From CAWGCE01 sp964480915 (GTDB lineage Bacteria > Planctomycetota > Planctomycetia > Pirellulales > Pirellulaceae), in the NCBI GenBank assembly GCA_964480915.1, contig CAYZRS010000014.1, positions 36,602-100,601 of the forward strand: a stretch of 64,000 nt of DNA, written 5' to 3'. This document shows, in pieces, positions 8,159 through 17,124 of the stretch. The translations under genes were made by a program, and so were the position numbers. Within the stretch, counting starts at the first letter, position 1. Each line of letters begins with the position of its first letter. The notes under the pieces were generated by a model that was not told the origin of the DNA, did not search any database, and worked only from the letters and a program-made list of their open reading frames with translations.

Positions 8159-8895
8159 TGCTGCTTTCGCATTTCCTCTTCGGCAACTTTGAGTTGTGCC
8201 AGATTGTTGATGCTGAGCGCTTCGCAAGGTTTTAAGCAAGCGAGCGCCATGACTTCGTGGCCTGCCGATTTTAAGATCCCGGGCACGTCGGTGATGTAGA
8301 GTTCGCCCTGGCTGTTGTTGTCTTGCAACTGATCAAGTGCCGGCAACAGTTTTTCGCAATCGAAGATGTACGTGCTCATGTTCACTTCGTTGATCTGTTT
8401 CTGCTCATCACTCGCATCCTTGTCTTCGACGATGGCAACGAATTGGCCGTCGTCGTCCCGGACGATGCGGCCGAGTCCGGTCGGGTCGTCGCATAGCAGG
8501 GTGCCCATTGCACAGGCCGGCTGCTCTTTTTCAAAGAGCGACAGCAGTTCGGTCAGTGAGGAAGTCTGTGTCAGCGGTGAATCGCCAGTCACCACGAGCA
8601 CGGCACCTTGGAAGTTGGCCAGCTGGTCGCGGCACATTTGCACCGCGTGACCGGTCCCTTTTTGCTCCGACTGGAGTGCGAAGGAAACATTGCTCCGATC
8701 CGAAAGCGCTGCTTTGACTTGGTCCGCTTTGTAGCCGACAACGACGATCGACTTATCGATACCGGCCGATTCCACGGCATCCAAGACATAATCCACCAAA
8801 GGTCGACCGCAGGCGGGCACGAGCACTTTGGGGATGTCCATTTCCATTCGCGTCCCTTTGCCGGCGGCAAGGACGATCGCCAAACGATTGCTCAT
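8146..8895 (-). CDS. Stand-alone GlmU-like nucleotidyltransferase (uridylyltransferase domain only)
   Basis: This is a 249-residue NTP-transferase. The nucleotide-binding loop LAAGKGTRM occupies residues 9-17 and there are QKGTGHAVQ and TGDSPL blocks as in the N-terminal domain of GlmU, which makes UDP-GlcNAc from UTP and GlcNAc-1-phosphate. Full GlmU has about 450 residues with a left-handed beta-helix acetyltransferase; that half is absent here and the stop is followed directly by prs. Acetylation must therefore be done by another protein, or this enzyme acts on another sugar-1-phosphate. It overlaps prs by 13 bases in one operon. Confidence 0.85.
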   Translation of the reverse strand: MSNRLAIVLAAGKGTRMEMDIPKVLVPACGRPLVDYVLDAVESAGIDKSIVVVGYKADQVKAALSDRSNVSFALQSEQKGTGHAVQMCRDQLANFQGAVLVVTGDSPLTQTSSLTELLSLFEKEQPACAMGTLLCDDPTGLGRIVRDDDGQFVAIVEDKDASDEQKQINEVNMSTYIFDCEKLLPALDQLQDNNSQGELYITDVPGILKSAGHEVMALACLKPCEALSINNLAQLKVAEEEMRKQQCKS

Positions 8896-9194
8896 ACTAG
8901 GCTCCGCAAGAATTATCCCCGAACCACTATCTTGCCACGGCTGTCACCTTGGTTGAAGGGGATGCGATATTGGTTATCGCGTGGCCGCTGGAGGGGCTAT
9001 TTCTGAGGTCGAGCCCAACCTTCACCACGGGGAACTCAGTTGCTTCAACCGCCTCCGACACCGTAGAATGCGTGATTCGTTCCCATCAGATGGCGGTCGC
9101 TGGGGCGGATACCTAGGTGAATAGCCTGAATTGTCTGATTCGTCTCATATATCGAAGATTTGAAACTCTCCTCAACGCCGCCAGAGAACCACCC

Positions 9195-10106
9195 GTGGAA
9201 GAAGCAATACAGAAAGCCGATGTGCTGATCGAGGCCTTAGGCTGGATTCGCCGGTTTCGAGACAAAGTGACCGTCATTAAATTGGGTGGCAGTGTGATGG
9301 AGGATGCCGATGCGCTCCGCCACGTACTCGTCGATATCGTTTTCATGGAAACGGTCGGAATGCGTCCCGTGGTGGTGCACGGTGGTGGAGCCGCTATCTC
9401 CCGCGCGGTCACAGAGGCCGGACTGGAAGCGAAATTTGTTCAAGGTCGACGCGTCACGGACGATGCAACACTGGCCATCGTTGAGCGAGTCTTGGCGGGC
9501 GAGGTGAATCACAAGATCACGTCTCTGATTGAAGAGCTCGAAGGGCGGGCGATGTCGCTCAATTTCGATTCGACGAACGTGCTCTACGGCCAACAACTTC
9601 AGATCGAAGACGAAACTGGGAAGCTGGCCGACCTGGGTTGGGTCGGAACCGTGACGCGGGTCGATCGTACCGTGATCGAGAATCTCTGCTATGCCGGACA
9701 GATTCCAGTGATTCCATCGATGTGCGTGTTAGAGAATGGGACCGACGCTGGTCTCGAGCAACGATTGAACGTGAATGCCGATACGGCTGCCACCGCGGTG
9801 GCGCAAGCTTTGGGGGCCGACAAGCTCGTTTACCTCAGCGACGTGAATGGCGTCCGAACCGACAAGGACGATCCCGAGTCTCTCGTTCATACGTTGACGG
9901 TGGGTGAGGCCCAGCAATTGATCAAGCAGGGGAAGATTGGCGCCGGGATGATCCCGAAGGTCGAGGCCTGCATCGAGACGCTTGAAAAGGGCGTGGGCAA
10001 GGTGCACATCATTGACGGCCGGTTGCGACATTCGTTGCTGTTGGAAATTTATACGAATCAGGGCGTCGGTACGGAAATTCTGGCCGGCGAAGCGGTCGCC
10101 CGCTAA
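9195..10106 (+). CDS. argB: Acetylglutamate kinase
   Basis: This is the second step of arginine synthesis, phosphorylating N-acetylglutamate. The GTG at 9195 gives 303 residues, close to the family length; an upstream GTG at 9117 would add 26 residues and cannot be excluded. The amino-acid kinase fold is clear: KLGGSVM near residue 34 (phosphate-binding lysine and glycines), HGGGAAIS near residue 66, the NVNADTAA block and a C-terminal GAGMIPKVEA stretch, which helps bind substrate and is often linked with arginine feedback. It is followed at short distance by argD and argF, so this is an arginine operon lacking argC and argJ locally. Confidence 0.95.
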   Translation: MEEAIQKADVLIEALGWIRRFRDKVTVIKLGGSVMEDADALRHVLVDIVFMETVGMRPVVVHGGGAAISRAVTEAGLEAKFVQGRRVTDDATLAIVERVLAGEVNHKITSLIEELEGRAMSLNFDSTNVLYGQQLQIEDETGKLADLGWVGTVTRVDRTVIENLCYAGQIPVIPSMCVLENGTDAGLEQRLNVNADTAATAVAQALGADKLVYLSDVNGVRTDKDDPESLVHTLTVGEAQQLIKQGKIGAGMIPKVEACIETLEKGVGKVHIIDGRLRHSLLLEIYTNQGVGTEILAGEAVAR

Positions 10107-10157
10107 TTCCAATCTTCCGCCCGGTCCATGGGTGTCGAAAATTAAGAGAGCCAAGCC

Positions 10158-11357
10158 ATGCGAAGTGAAACCATGAACACGGAAGCGATCATCGGCCTAT
10201 TCGACGATTATGTGGTGCCGAATTACACGCGCTACCCGATCAGTCTGGTGCGAGGCGAAGGATCGCAGGTTTGGGATGCTGAGGGGAAGCGCTATCTTGA
10301 TCTGTTTCCCGGTTGGGGCTGTAACCTGCTGGGCCACTGCCCCCCGCGAGTCGTCCAAGCCGTGCAAGAGCAGGTGGCTGCCTTGATTCACGTGCCGAAT
10401 ACGTGGCACATTGAATCGCAAGGTTTGTGGGCGAAGAAGCTCTCGGAATGTAGTTTCGGCGGCAAGGCGTTTTTCTGTAACAGCGGCACCGAAGCGAACG
10501 AAGCGGCCATCAAACTGGCTCGGCTCCACCACGGCCCGGATCGTTACAAGATCATCACCTTCCAGCGCGGATTTCACGGTCGCACATTTGGTGCCACGAC
10601 GGCGACGGCTCAGCCCAAATATCACGAAGGGATCGGCCCACTCATGGCCGGCTTCAACTACGCCCCCTTCGGCGATCTTAACGCGGTCCAAGAGCTGATC
10701 GACGACAAGACCGCGGCGATCATGATCGAACCGATCCAAGGTGAAGGTGGCGTGAACATTCCGCCGGACGGTTTCTTGGCCGGTTTGCGATCGCTATGTG
10801 ATGAACACGACCTGCTGCTGATCTTCGACGAAGTGCAGTCTGGTTGTGGGCGGACGGGCGAGTGGTTCGCCTATCAAAACTTCGACGTTACGCCCGATGT
10901 CATGACGTTGGCGAAAGCGGTCTGTGGTGGAGTTGCCGGTGGCGCGATGCTGACGACCGCCGAGATTGCCCCCAGCCTACGGCCCGGCATGCACGCGGCC
11001 ACTTTCGGTGGTAACCCTTTAGCAGCACGAGCCGGTATCGCCACCATCGAGACGATCGAACAAGAAGGGCTGCTCGCTCAGGCGACAAAACTCGCCGACC
11101 TATTTCGCACGAAATTCGAGGCTCTCGCGGAAGAACTCGATTGGATTCGCGAAGTCCGCGTGCTGGGCATGATGATGGGGCTCGAATTGTCCATCGAAGG
11201 TTCCGAGATCGTACAAAAGTGCATGGATCGCGGATTGCTGATCAACTGCACGCAGCAAACAGTGATCCGGCTATTGCCGGCGTTGAATTTGACTCAAGCC
11301 GAAGCCGAAGAGGGGATTGAAATTCTCTCGGACGTCTTACGCCAAGTCACGGTGTAA
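10158..11357 (+). CDS. argD: Acetylornithine aminotransferase (class III, PLP)
   Basis: The protein has 399 residues and converts N-acetylglutamate semialdehyde to N-acetylornithine with glutamate as amino donor. The PLP phosphate-binding NSGTEANEAAIK block lies near residues 107-118, the DEVQSGCGRTG aspartate site near 222, and the Schiff-base lysine is Lys253 in TLAKAVCGG. Length is normal. An in-frame ATG at 10173 is an equally possible start. Class III aminotransferases overlap in specificity (ornithine, GABA, succinylornithine), but the position between argB and argF makes ArgD by far the best call. Confidence 0.93.
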   Translation: MRSETMNTEAIIGLFDDYVVPNYTRYPISLVRGEGSQVWDAEGKRYLDLFPGWGCNLLGHCPPRVVQAVQEQVAALIHVPNTWHIESQGLWAKKLSECSFGGKAFFCNSGTEANEAAIKLARLHHGPDRYKIITFQRGFHGRTFGATTATAQPKYHEGIGPLMAGFNYAPFGDLNAVQELIDDKTAAIMIEPIQGEGGVNIPPDGFLAGLRSLCDEHDLLLIFDEVQSGCGRTGEWFAYQNFDVTPDVMTLAKAVCGGVAGGAMLTTAEIAPSLRPGMHAATFGGNPLAARAGIATIETIEQEGLLAQATKLADLFRTKFEALAEELDWIREVRVLGMMMGLELSIEGSEIVQKCMDRGLLINCTQQTVIRLLPALNLTQAEAEEGIEILSDVLRQVTV

Positions 11358-11408
11358 TTCGACCTTTGTGTTTCTTCCCACTGTTCTTCCCTTCGATTGA
11401 TTGAACGC

Positions 11409-12323
11409 ATGCGACACTTCCTCACGCTCTTTGACCTGTCTGCGAACGAACTTGCCCAGTTACTTGAGACAGCGGTTGACCTCAAAACGAAGCTGAAAGC
11501 CGGCCTGCGTGAGCCGCTTTTCGCCGGTCACATGATTGGCCTTTTGTTTGAAAAGCAATCGTTGCGGACTCGGGTCAGCTTCGAAGCGGCGATCGCTCAC
11601 TTGGGCGGCAATGCGCTCTACCTCGGCACCGATGCCGGTTGGGGGAAACGAGAGTCGTTGGAAGATTTTTCCCGAGTCCTCACCAGCTACGTCGACGCGG
11701 TCGTTTATCGAGGGAAGGATCATGGTCTGTTGGAGCAGTTCGCTGCTCATGCGAATTGTCCCGTCATCAACGGATTGACCAACACCTCGCATCCCTGCCA
11801 AGCGATGGGCGATCTGCTGACGCTTCGTGAAGTGAGGGGCGAGTTGGCAGGCCAGAAAGTGGTCTTCGTCGGCGATGGCAACAATGTGGCTCATAGCCTG
11901 GCACTCGGCTGTGCGATGGTCGGTGCCAAGTTTGTCCTCGCGACGCCGGACGAATATCAATTGGCCGAGAGTTATCTCGCAACGATTCTCGCCGCGTACC
12001 CGCACGCTCAGATCGAACAATCGAGCGATCCCCACGCCGCCGTGGCCGGGGCGGATGCGATCTATACCGACGTGTGGGCCAGCATGGGGCAAGAGGCAGA
12101 AACGGCGGCCAGGAAAAAGGCGTTTGCGCCCTATCAGGTGAACGCCGATCTGATGTCTGCGGCAGGCGAGCAAGCCCTCTTCATGCATTGCCTGCCTGCC
12201 AAGCGGGGTGAAGAAGTGACCGACGAAGTGATCGATTCCGCCGCAAGCGTTGTCGTGCAGCAGGCCGAAAATCGCATGCATGCGCAGAAAGCGATTCTGG
12301 TGTGGCTATTCAATCATCGCTAG
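11409..12323 (+). CDS. argF: Ornithine carbamoyltransferase
   Basis: This joins carbamoyl phosphate and ornithine to give citrulline. The ATG at 11409 gives MRHFLTLFDLS, the usual N-terminus; a TTG at 11397 is less likely. The protein has 304 residues, normal for the family. The carbamoyl-phosphate loop is SLRTR (51-55, the STRTR equivalent), HPCQ is at 128-131 and the ornithine-binding cysteine loop HCLPAKRG at 260-267. It lies 51 bases after argD and is convergent with the export gene that follows. No terminator hairpin is obvious in the 15-base gap. Confidence 0.96.
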   Translation: MRHFLTLFDLSANELAQLLETAVDLKTKLKAGLREPLFAGHMIGLLFEKQSLRTRVSFEAAIAHLGGNALYLGTDAGWGKRESLEDFSRVLTSYVDAVVYRGKDHGLLEQFAAHANCPVINGLTNTSHPCQAMGDLLTLREVRGELAGQKVVFVGDGNNVAHSLALGCAMVGAKFVLATPDEYQLAESYLATILAAYPHAQIEQSSDPHAAVAGADAIYTDVWASMGQEAETAARKKAFAPYQVNADLMSAAGEQALFMHCLPAKRGEEVTDEVIDSAASVVVQQAENRMHAQKAILVWLFNHR

Positions 12324-12338
12324 TTTCTGTTGCGATGA

Positions 12339-13451
12339 CTACGGTCGAATGGAGATAACGCCTTGGGCGGCGTTGGTGAGAATGCGCGTCAGCAATTCGT
12401 TAGGTGTTTGCCGTAGAATCAACGCGTCGCCCGGCAGGACTCGGGCGGACGAACCGGGCCCCCGCATGTTGATGCGCGTCGCCGACTGTTGACCGCCGCG
12501 TGCATGACGCACGACGTACAAGTCAGACGCTCCGAAGGGGCTTTGTCCGAGGGAACCGCCCGACATGGCGACCGCTTGAGCCACGGTCAGACCCCCCTTC
12601 GGAATCGGCAGTCGATTCGCCGGCAGCCGGCCGCCCGTGTAGAAAAAATCGACCGGCGCCGACTTCGATTCGATGACAGCTCCGTTGGGCAACTGAGCGT
12701 CACGTCGGTGACGTCGACGCCCCGAGTGATGAAGTGTGAGGATTTCTGCATCGAGGTCGATGGCGGCTCCTGCTTTTCCCAACACCGTGAGACGGTCGGC
12801 CTGATCGGCGGGCAACGTGACGGAAGTCACCAATTTGCGAGGCGTGCGATAGGCCGAATAGGCCAGATTGGGCGACGCCAATGTGGCCGGGTGGAGCGGT
12901 TCGTCATGAATCACCGTCATCGAGACCGTTCGCTTCCTCATCAGTGAGACCATAACCTGGTTTTTGCGATTCAGCATTTTCTTGTCGCGGTAGATGCGCG
13001 AAATCTTCTTCTGCGCTTCGGCGACCGTCAAACCGCGCACCAAGATCGGATCGATCAGTGGTAAATTCACGGTACCATCGGCCCGGACCGGAACTGGGTA
13101 CCCCAGGGAAGGTGCCACATCGTCGCCGTACCGAGACGGCATGTGAACCGGAGCTGTCGTGAAGTTGCCCAAGATGCCGTCCACAATGATGGCCAACAGA
13201 TCGCCTCCATCTAATCGGTATTCGGCACTGCGAGGATGGCGGTCGACTCTACCGTCGCCGTCGAATCTCGCAGGGGGCCGATCGGTGGGGCGAGCCAGGG
13301 CCGTTCGATACGACGTTTGGTTCGATACGGGACGATAGACTCGCGTTGGACGATACGCTTGAGCCACGGATAGATTCGGCAAGAGCCCGGCCAACAGCAA
13401 CGATTTCAGGAGCCTTTGGGTTGTCAGTGTTTGTGTTCTAAAACGCAGCAT
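12339..13451 (-). CDS. Polysaccharide biosynthesis/export protein (Wza-like, SLBB)
   Basis: The ATG at 13451 gives 370 residues beginning with a typical signal peptide (basic start, LLKSLLLAGLLPN core, cleavage near AQA); the reading from 13490 would bury it. A polysaccharide-export (Poly_export) domain follows at about residues 80-165, including YRLDGGDLLAIIV and VNLPLIDPILVRGLTVAEAQ. A C-terminal SLBB-like region ends with GDALILRQTP. Proteins of this family form outer-membrane or periplasmic channels for capsule or exopolysaccharide. No lipobox cysteine is seen, unlike Wza itself. It could serve the polysaccharide operon at 1-5897, but it is physically separate from it. Confidence 0.8.
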   Translation of the reverse strand: MLRFRTQTLTTQRLLKSLLLAGLLPNLSVAQAYRPTRVYRPVSNQTSYRTALARPTDRPPARFDGDGRVDRHPRSAEYRLDGGDLLAIIVDGILGNFTTAPVHMPSRYGDDVAPSLGYPVPVRADGTVNLPLIDPILVRGLTVAEAQKKISRIYRDKKMLNRKNQVMVSLMRKRTVSMTVIHDEPLHPATLASPNLAYSAYRTPRKLVTSVTLPADQADRLTVLGKAGAAIDLDAEILTLHHSGRRRHRRDAQLPNGAVIESKSAPVDFFYTGGRLPANRLPIPKGGLTVAQAVAMSGGSLGQSPFGASDLYVVRHARGGQQSATRINMRGPGSSARVLPGDALILRQTPNELLTRILTNAAQGVISIRP

Positions 13452-13573
13452 GAAAATAGTGCTCGGAGAAACGAATCGGCCCTGTTCCATTCAATTCAAA
13501 AGCGGTAACCTCGTCAAACTTCTGGTTCCGAGGGCCAGATGCCGCGGAAATTCCAACTGCCGGGACGCCAATC

Positions 13574-13909
13574 ATGCCGAAGATCACGCCGAATTACATG
13601 GAACTGAAGGCGACCGACTTGTCGCAGAGCAAGACATTCTATGAACAGGCATTCGGATTTGCCTTCACCGACTACGGTCCCGAGTACGCGGCGGTCGAAG
13701 GGGGGCCGGTGCAAATCGGCATCGCCCGTGGTGCAGAACCGGCCGTCCCGATGCCGACTTTTGAAACGGACGATTTGGAAGCGGCACTGGCATCGGTGAC
13801 GGCTGCCGATGGAAAAATCGTCCAAGAGATTTTTGCTTTCCCGGGAGGTCGTCGTTTTGAGTGCCTCGATCCGTCGGGGAATCGGCTGGCGATTTATCAA
13901 GCCGATTGA
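13574..13909 (+). CDS. VOC family (glyoxalase/bleomycin-resistance-like) protein
   Basis: This is a 111-residue single-domain protein of the vicinal-oxygen-chelate fold. Two beta-alpha-beta-beta-beta halves are visible: YMELKATDLSQSKTFYEQAFGF at the start, and a second half with FETDDLEAAL leading into FECLDPSGNRLAIYQ, the usual C-terminal strand with a Glu metal ligand candidate. The same fold serves glyoxalases, dioxygenases and resistance proteins, and the ligand set alone does not choose between them. It is divergent from the export gene and upstream of rph. Confidence 0.8.
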   Translation: MPKITPNYMELKATDLSQSKTFYEQAFGFAFTDYGPEYAAVEGGPVQIGIARGAEPAVPMPTFETDDLEAALASVTAADGKIVQEIFAFPGGRRFECLDPSGNRLAIYQAD

Positions 13910-14008
13910 ACTGGCCGGGAAGTGCCCGGTGGCGCTCTTGAACGTTGCTTCCTAGAGTTCGTTGGTTGAGTGCCGTTTTCGTTACACTGCTGAGAAATGA
14001 GGTCAAAA

Positions 14009-14740
14009 ATGGCTCGCCCAGATGGACGCCAAGTGGACGATCTTCGTCCGTTAACGATCGAGCGCAACTATGTTTCGGCCGCTCCCGGGAGCGTGCTGAT
14101 CTCGGCCGGCGATACAACCGTACTGTGCACGGCCAGTTTGGAAACTCGCGTGCCGCCATGGTTGGAAGGGAAGGGCAAAGGTTGGATCACGGCCGAATAC
14201 AACATGCTGCCCGGCAGTACCAGTCCCCGCAAACAACGCGATCGCAAGAAGGTGGACGGACGGACGACCGAGATTCAACGTCTGATAGGGCGTAGCCTAC
14301 GTGCGGTCGCCGACTTGGAAGCGCTGGGCGAGCAGATGATCACTGTCGATTGCGATGTGTTGCGTGCTGACGGTGGCACACGCACGTTGTCCATCACCGG
14401 TGGGTTGATTGCGCTCGTCGATGCGATCCATTCGATCAAGAGCGAACTTCCCGATCCGGCCAAGTATCCCTTGCGAGACAATGTGGCAGCCATCAGCGTC
14501 GGCATTTGCGATGGAACGGCAGTGCTCGACTTGCCTTATGTGGAAGATGTCAGCGCCGATGTCGATATGAACGTCGTGATGACGGGCGGTGCGCAATACA
14601 TCGAAGTGCAGGGGACTGGCGAAGAGGCTACCTTCAGCGATGAGCAATTGATGGAATTGCTGCGGCTGGCGAAAATTGGCGTGGCCAAGCTGACCGCGGC
14701 GCAGAAAGAAGCGCTCGGTAGCATTTGGCCGTTTGCTTAG
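14009..14740 (+). CDS. rph: Ribonuclease PH
   Basis: This is a phosphorolytic 3'-5' exoribonuclease that trims tRNA 3' ends. The ATG at 14009 follows TGAGG at 13998-14002 and gives MARPDGR, the classical N-terminus, with 243 residues; an ATG at 13997 would add four. Conserved blocks include the EYNMLPGST loop near 66, the TEIQRLIGRSLRA helix near 88 and the phosphate-binding GGTRTLSITGG near 118. Length is normal. It ends just before a long inverted repeat that probably stops transcription. Confidence 0.95.
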   Translation: MARPDGRQVDDLRPLTIERNYVSAAPGSVLISAGDTTVLCTASLETRVPPWLEGKGKGWITAEYNMLPGSTSPRKQRDRKKVDGRTTEIQRLIGRSLRAVADLEALGEQMITVDCDVLRADGGTRTLSITGGLIALVDAIHSIKSELPDPAKYPLRDNVAAISVGICDGTAVLDLPYVEDVSADVDMNVVMTGGAQYIEVQGTGEEATFSDEQLMELLRLAKIGVAKLTAAQKEALGSIWPFA

Positions 14741-14782
14741 GATCGCTTTCTGTTGGTGTCGTTCCAGGGCGGGTGTCGTGAA

Positions 14783-14855
14783 AGGGTCGGGAGTCTTTTT
14801 CGGTCAGCTCGTTTTCGATTGGGAACCACGTATGGCGAAAAAGACTCCCGACCCT
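14783..14855. repeat. Perfect 20-bp inverted repeat with 33-base spacer (terminator or REP/MITE-like)
   Basis: Arm 14783-14802 is the exact reverse complement of arm 14836-14855. It sits between the convergent genes rph and the small membrane protein, so it may act as a bidirectional terminator; each arm also contains a run of five T or A. The long perfect stem with an unusual spacer also fits a dispersed palindromic element. Only one copy was seen in the window. Confidence 0.75.
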
Positions 14856-14878
14856 CTGGTGCGACGATTCGATTTTGC

Positions 14879-15220
14879 TTATTCGGTCGATACACTCACG
14901 AGTAATTTCTCGACGCGGTCTGAGTATTCGACTTTGGTCGAGTAGCTTTTGAATGCTCCGCGCGATGTGTAGACATCGGTCCATTTCTTTTCGCCGGGTG
15001 AAAAGCCGCTGGTCGGTTCGCCGAACAACTCGTGAATCTTGGCTTGGCTAACCGTGTTATCACCATCCTCAGACGGCGTAACCAACATCGTGGAAATGGC
15101 GTCGTAGATCTGCTTTGTCTTGCTGCGAGCCCGCACGTCGACAACTTTGAGCAGGACAAAAACGAGTAGGACCAGGCCGAGAACGATGCGCAGGATATTC
15201 TTCGATGTTGATTTGGACAT
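14879..15220 (-). CDS. Hypothetical small membrane-anchored protein
   Basis: This 113-residue protein begins with a short basic stretch and one membrane segment (LRIVLGLVLLVFVLLKVV, about residues 10-27), followed by a soluble domain with a FGEPTSGFSPGEKKWTDVY patch. The start (ATG at 15220) and a single N-terminal anchor suggest an inner-membrane protein with the domain outside. It lies 24 bases after the THI5-like binding-protein gene on the same strand and may be co-transcribed with the transporter. I do not recognise the family. Confidence 0.65.
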   Translation of the reverse strand: MSKSTSKNILRIVLGLVLLVFVLLKVVDVRARSKTKQIYDAISTMLVTPSEDGDNTVSQAKIHELFGEPTSGFSPGEKKWTDVYTSRGAFKSYSTKVEYSDRVEKLLVSVSTE

Positions 15221-15244
15221 TTCGTCTTCCAGGCGTGGCGGAAT

Positions 15245-16318
15245 CTAAGGGGTGACGGGGGCGGCCGGCGTGTCGCTAAATTGGTTGGTGAAAACGGACG
15301 AAGGCACAAACGGTATGTCGCTCGGTTTGAGCAATTGCAGCTCCGTCAATTGCCCGTTCAGCGTGTGCCAGCGTTCGGCGGTCATGTTGCCAAAGCGAGT
15401 ACGGGCGTGTTCATCCATCGTAAACGAATCGGCGGAGGTTGCCGAACTGGCCAGTGATGCAAAACACAATTGACGCAGACCGGGGATGGCTGACTCTAAA
15501 CTGGCGAGGTCGATTTCCGGATTCAAGCGATGGATTTCTGCGTTGGCTCGGCTCGGATCCGACAAGTAATTTAGCCAACCAGCTTTCGTCGCCTGCACGA
15601 AGCGGCGCACGACCTCGGGTCGATCTTCGATCAGTTTCCGGCCGGTCATCACGATGCCGGCGTACGGGTTGAATCCGAGTTCCGAAACCATCAGAACTTG
15701 CGGGTCGGAACCCCTTTGCCTGGCGACGACCGGTTCGCTGAAGACGTATCCTTGCTGAGCAAACGAATCGTCGACCATGAATTTGGCGATGTTGCCGGCG
15801 TAGCTCACGATCCGCACGTTATCGAGCGGCAGTTTCAACTTGAGAAATTGTGCGAACGCGTTTCCTTCTCCCATCGCCAGGGTGACTCCCTGAAGTTCTT
15901 CCAGCGACTGAATGCCGGACGATTCGTGCACCATGATGCACCGCGGGTTGTCTTGCATGACCGCCAGCACGGCCACGACGTCGGCTCCTTCTTGTCTCGC
16001 CAACAGCAATTGGTCGGCATTGCCCAGGCCAAACTCGACACGCCCCATCGCCAGTTTGGGCAGCACGGCCGCGTCGGGACCACCAATCTTGATTTCGACA
16101 TCGAGTCCGGCTTGTTCGTATTCGCCGGAGAGCAGCGCTTCGTAGTAACCGGCAAATTGGGCGTCCGGAAGCCAGTTCAACTGCAGACGAATTTTTGGCG
16201 GTCCGTCGGTCGTTTCTGGAGCTGGCGCCTGGCATCCCGTTAGCAACACGAAGAGCCCGATCGCGACTGTCCGCCTTCTTGCACCTTGGCGGTTCCCATT
16301 CGTTTTCCATTGACACAT
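15245..16318 (-). CDS. ABC transporter substrate-binding lipoprotein, NMT1/THI5-like
   Basis: The protein has 357 residues with a basic N-terminus, a hydrophobic core and a lipobox LTGC (Cys29), so it is a membrane-tethered lipoprotein. The mature start LQLNWLPDAQFAGYYEAL is typical of THI5/NMT1-like binding proteins, which bind pyrimidine precursors of thiamine, nitrate, taurine or related small molecules. It is the third gene of an ATPase-permease-binding-protein operon. A thiamine-precursor (ThiY-like) role is reasonable, but no TPP riboswitch could be recognised upstream, so the substrate remains a guess. Confidence 0.85.
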   Translation of the reverse strand: MCQWKTNGNRQGARRRTVAIGLFVLLTGCQAPAPETTDGPPKIRLQLNWLPDAQFAGYYEALLSGEYEQAGLDVEIKIGGPDAAVLPKLAMGRVEFGLGNADQLLLARQEGADVVAVLAVMQDNPRCIMVHESSGIQSLEELQGVTLAMGEGNAFAQFLKLKLPLDNVRIVSYAGNIAKFMVDDSFAQQGYVFSEPVVARQRGSDPQVLMVSELGFNPYAGIVMTGRKLIEDRPEVVRRFVQATKAGWLNYLSDPSRANAEIHRLNPEIDLASLESAIPGLRQLCFASLASSATSADSFTMDEHARTRFGNMTAERWHTLNGQLTELQLLKPSDIPFVPSSVFTNQFSDTPAAPVTP

Positions 16319-16341
16319 CCGAGTCTACCCCTCATTCGCCG

Positions 16342-17124
16342 CTACGTTTCATCGATTCCCGGTTCGCACCAGTAGAGCAAACCTTTCTGCCCGACGAAAC
16401 TGACGATCGCGAACATGGCCACGCCGAGCAGCGTGCTCGCCCCGATCGCGGCAAAAAGAAATGCCATGTTAAAGCGGTCCTTCGCTACGAAGATCAGATA
16501 GCCAAGCCCCGGATGATCGACACCGACCCCGGCGAAAAATTCGCCGACGATCGCACCCAACACGGCGGCTCCGCTGGCAATCTTCGCACCGGTGACCAAA
16601 CTCGGCAGCGAATGGGGCAGTTGAAGCTTCAGCAATCGTTGCCAACGGCTGGCTCCGTTGAGACGAAACAACTCCTGGAGGCCGCGTGGAATCGATGTCA
16701 TCCCGGCCGTCGCGTTCGTGATCATCGGAAACAGGCTGATGATCGTGGCGATCACCACGACGGACCAGAATCCTTCGCCGAGCCAAACGACGATCACCGG
16801 TGCGATCGCCACGATGGGAACCGTTTGCAGGCAGATGGCGTATGGAAAAAGGCTGGTGCGCACTAGTCGCGATTGGGAAAACAGCATTCCAATCAGCGTG
16901 CCACCAAGGACGCTAAAGGCAAAACCGGTGACTGCAGCGGAAGCCGTCTGCCAGGTTGCGGAAAGAAGCTGCGGGAAGTTTTCTTGAGCGGCCAAGGCGA
17001 CCCGCGAAGGTGTCGGTAACAGCAGCGCCGGAATTTCCCAGGCCCGTACTGCGAATTCCCAAACGGCCAGCATCCCGGCAAGCACAGCGAGCGGCAATCC
17101 GATCCGAGCGATCCATCCCTTCAT
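16342..17124 (-). CDS. ABC transporter permease (SsuC/ThiX-like)
   Basis: This is a 260-residue inner-membrane permease with about six membrane segments. The binding-protein-dependent transport (EAA) loop is visible as GLQELFRLNGASRWQRLLKL (near residue 148), which contacts the ATPase. Its start forms an ATGA overlap with the stop of the ATPase gene (17121-17124), and the lipoprotein gene begins 23 bases after its stop. It belongs with the SsuC/TauC/ThiX group that partners NMT1/THI5-like binding proteins. Confidence 0.9.
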   Translation of the reverse strand: MKGWIARIGLPLAVLAGMLAVWEFAVRAWEIPALLLPTPSRVALAAQENFPQLLSATWQTASAAVTGFAFSVLGGTLIGMLFSQSRLVRTSLFPYAICLQTVPIVAIAPVIVVWLGEGFWSVVVIATIISLFPMITNATAGMTSIPRGLQELFRLNGASRWQRLLKLQLPHSLPSLVTGAKIASGAAVLGAIVGEFFAGVGVDHPGLGYLIFVAKDRFNMAFLFAAIGASTLLGVAMFAIVSFVGQKGLLYWCEPGIDET

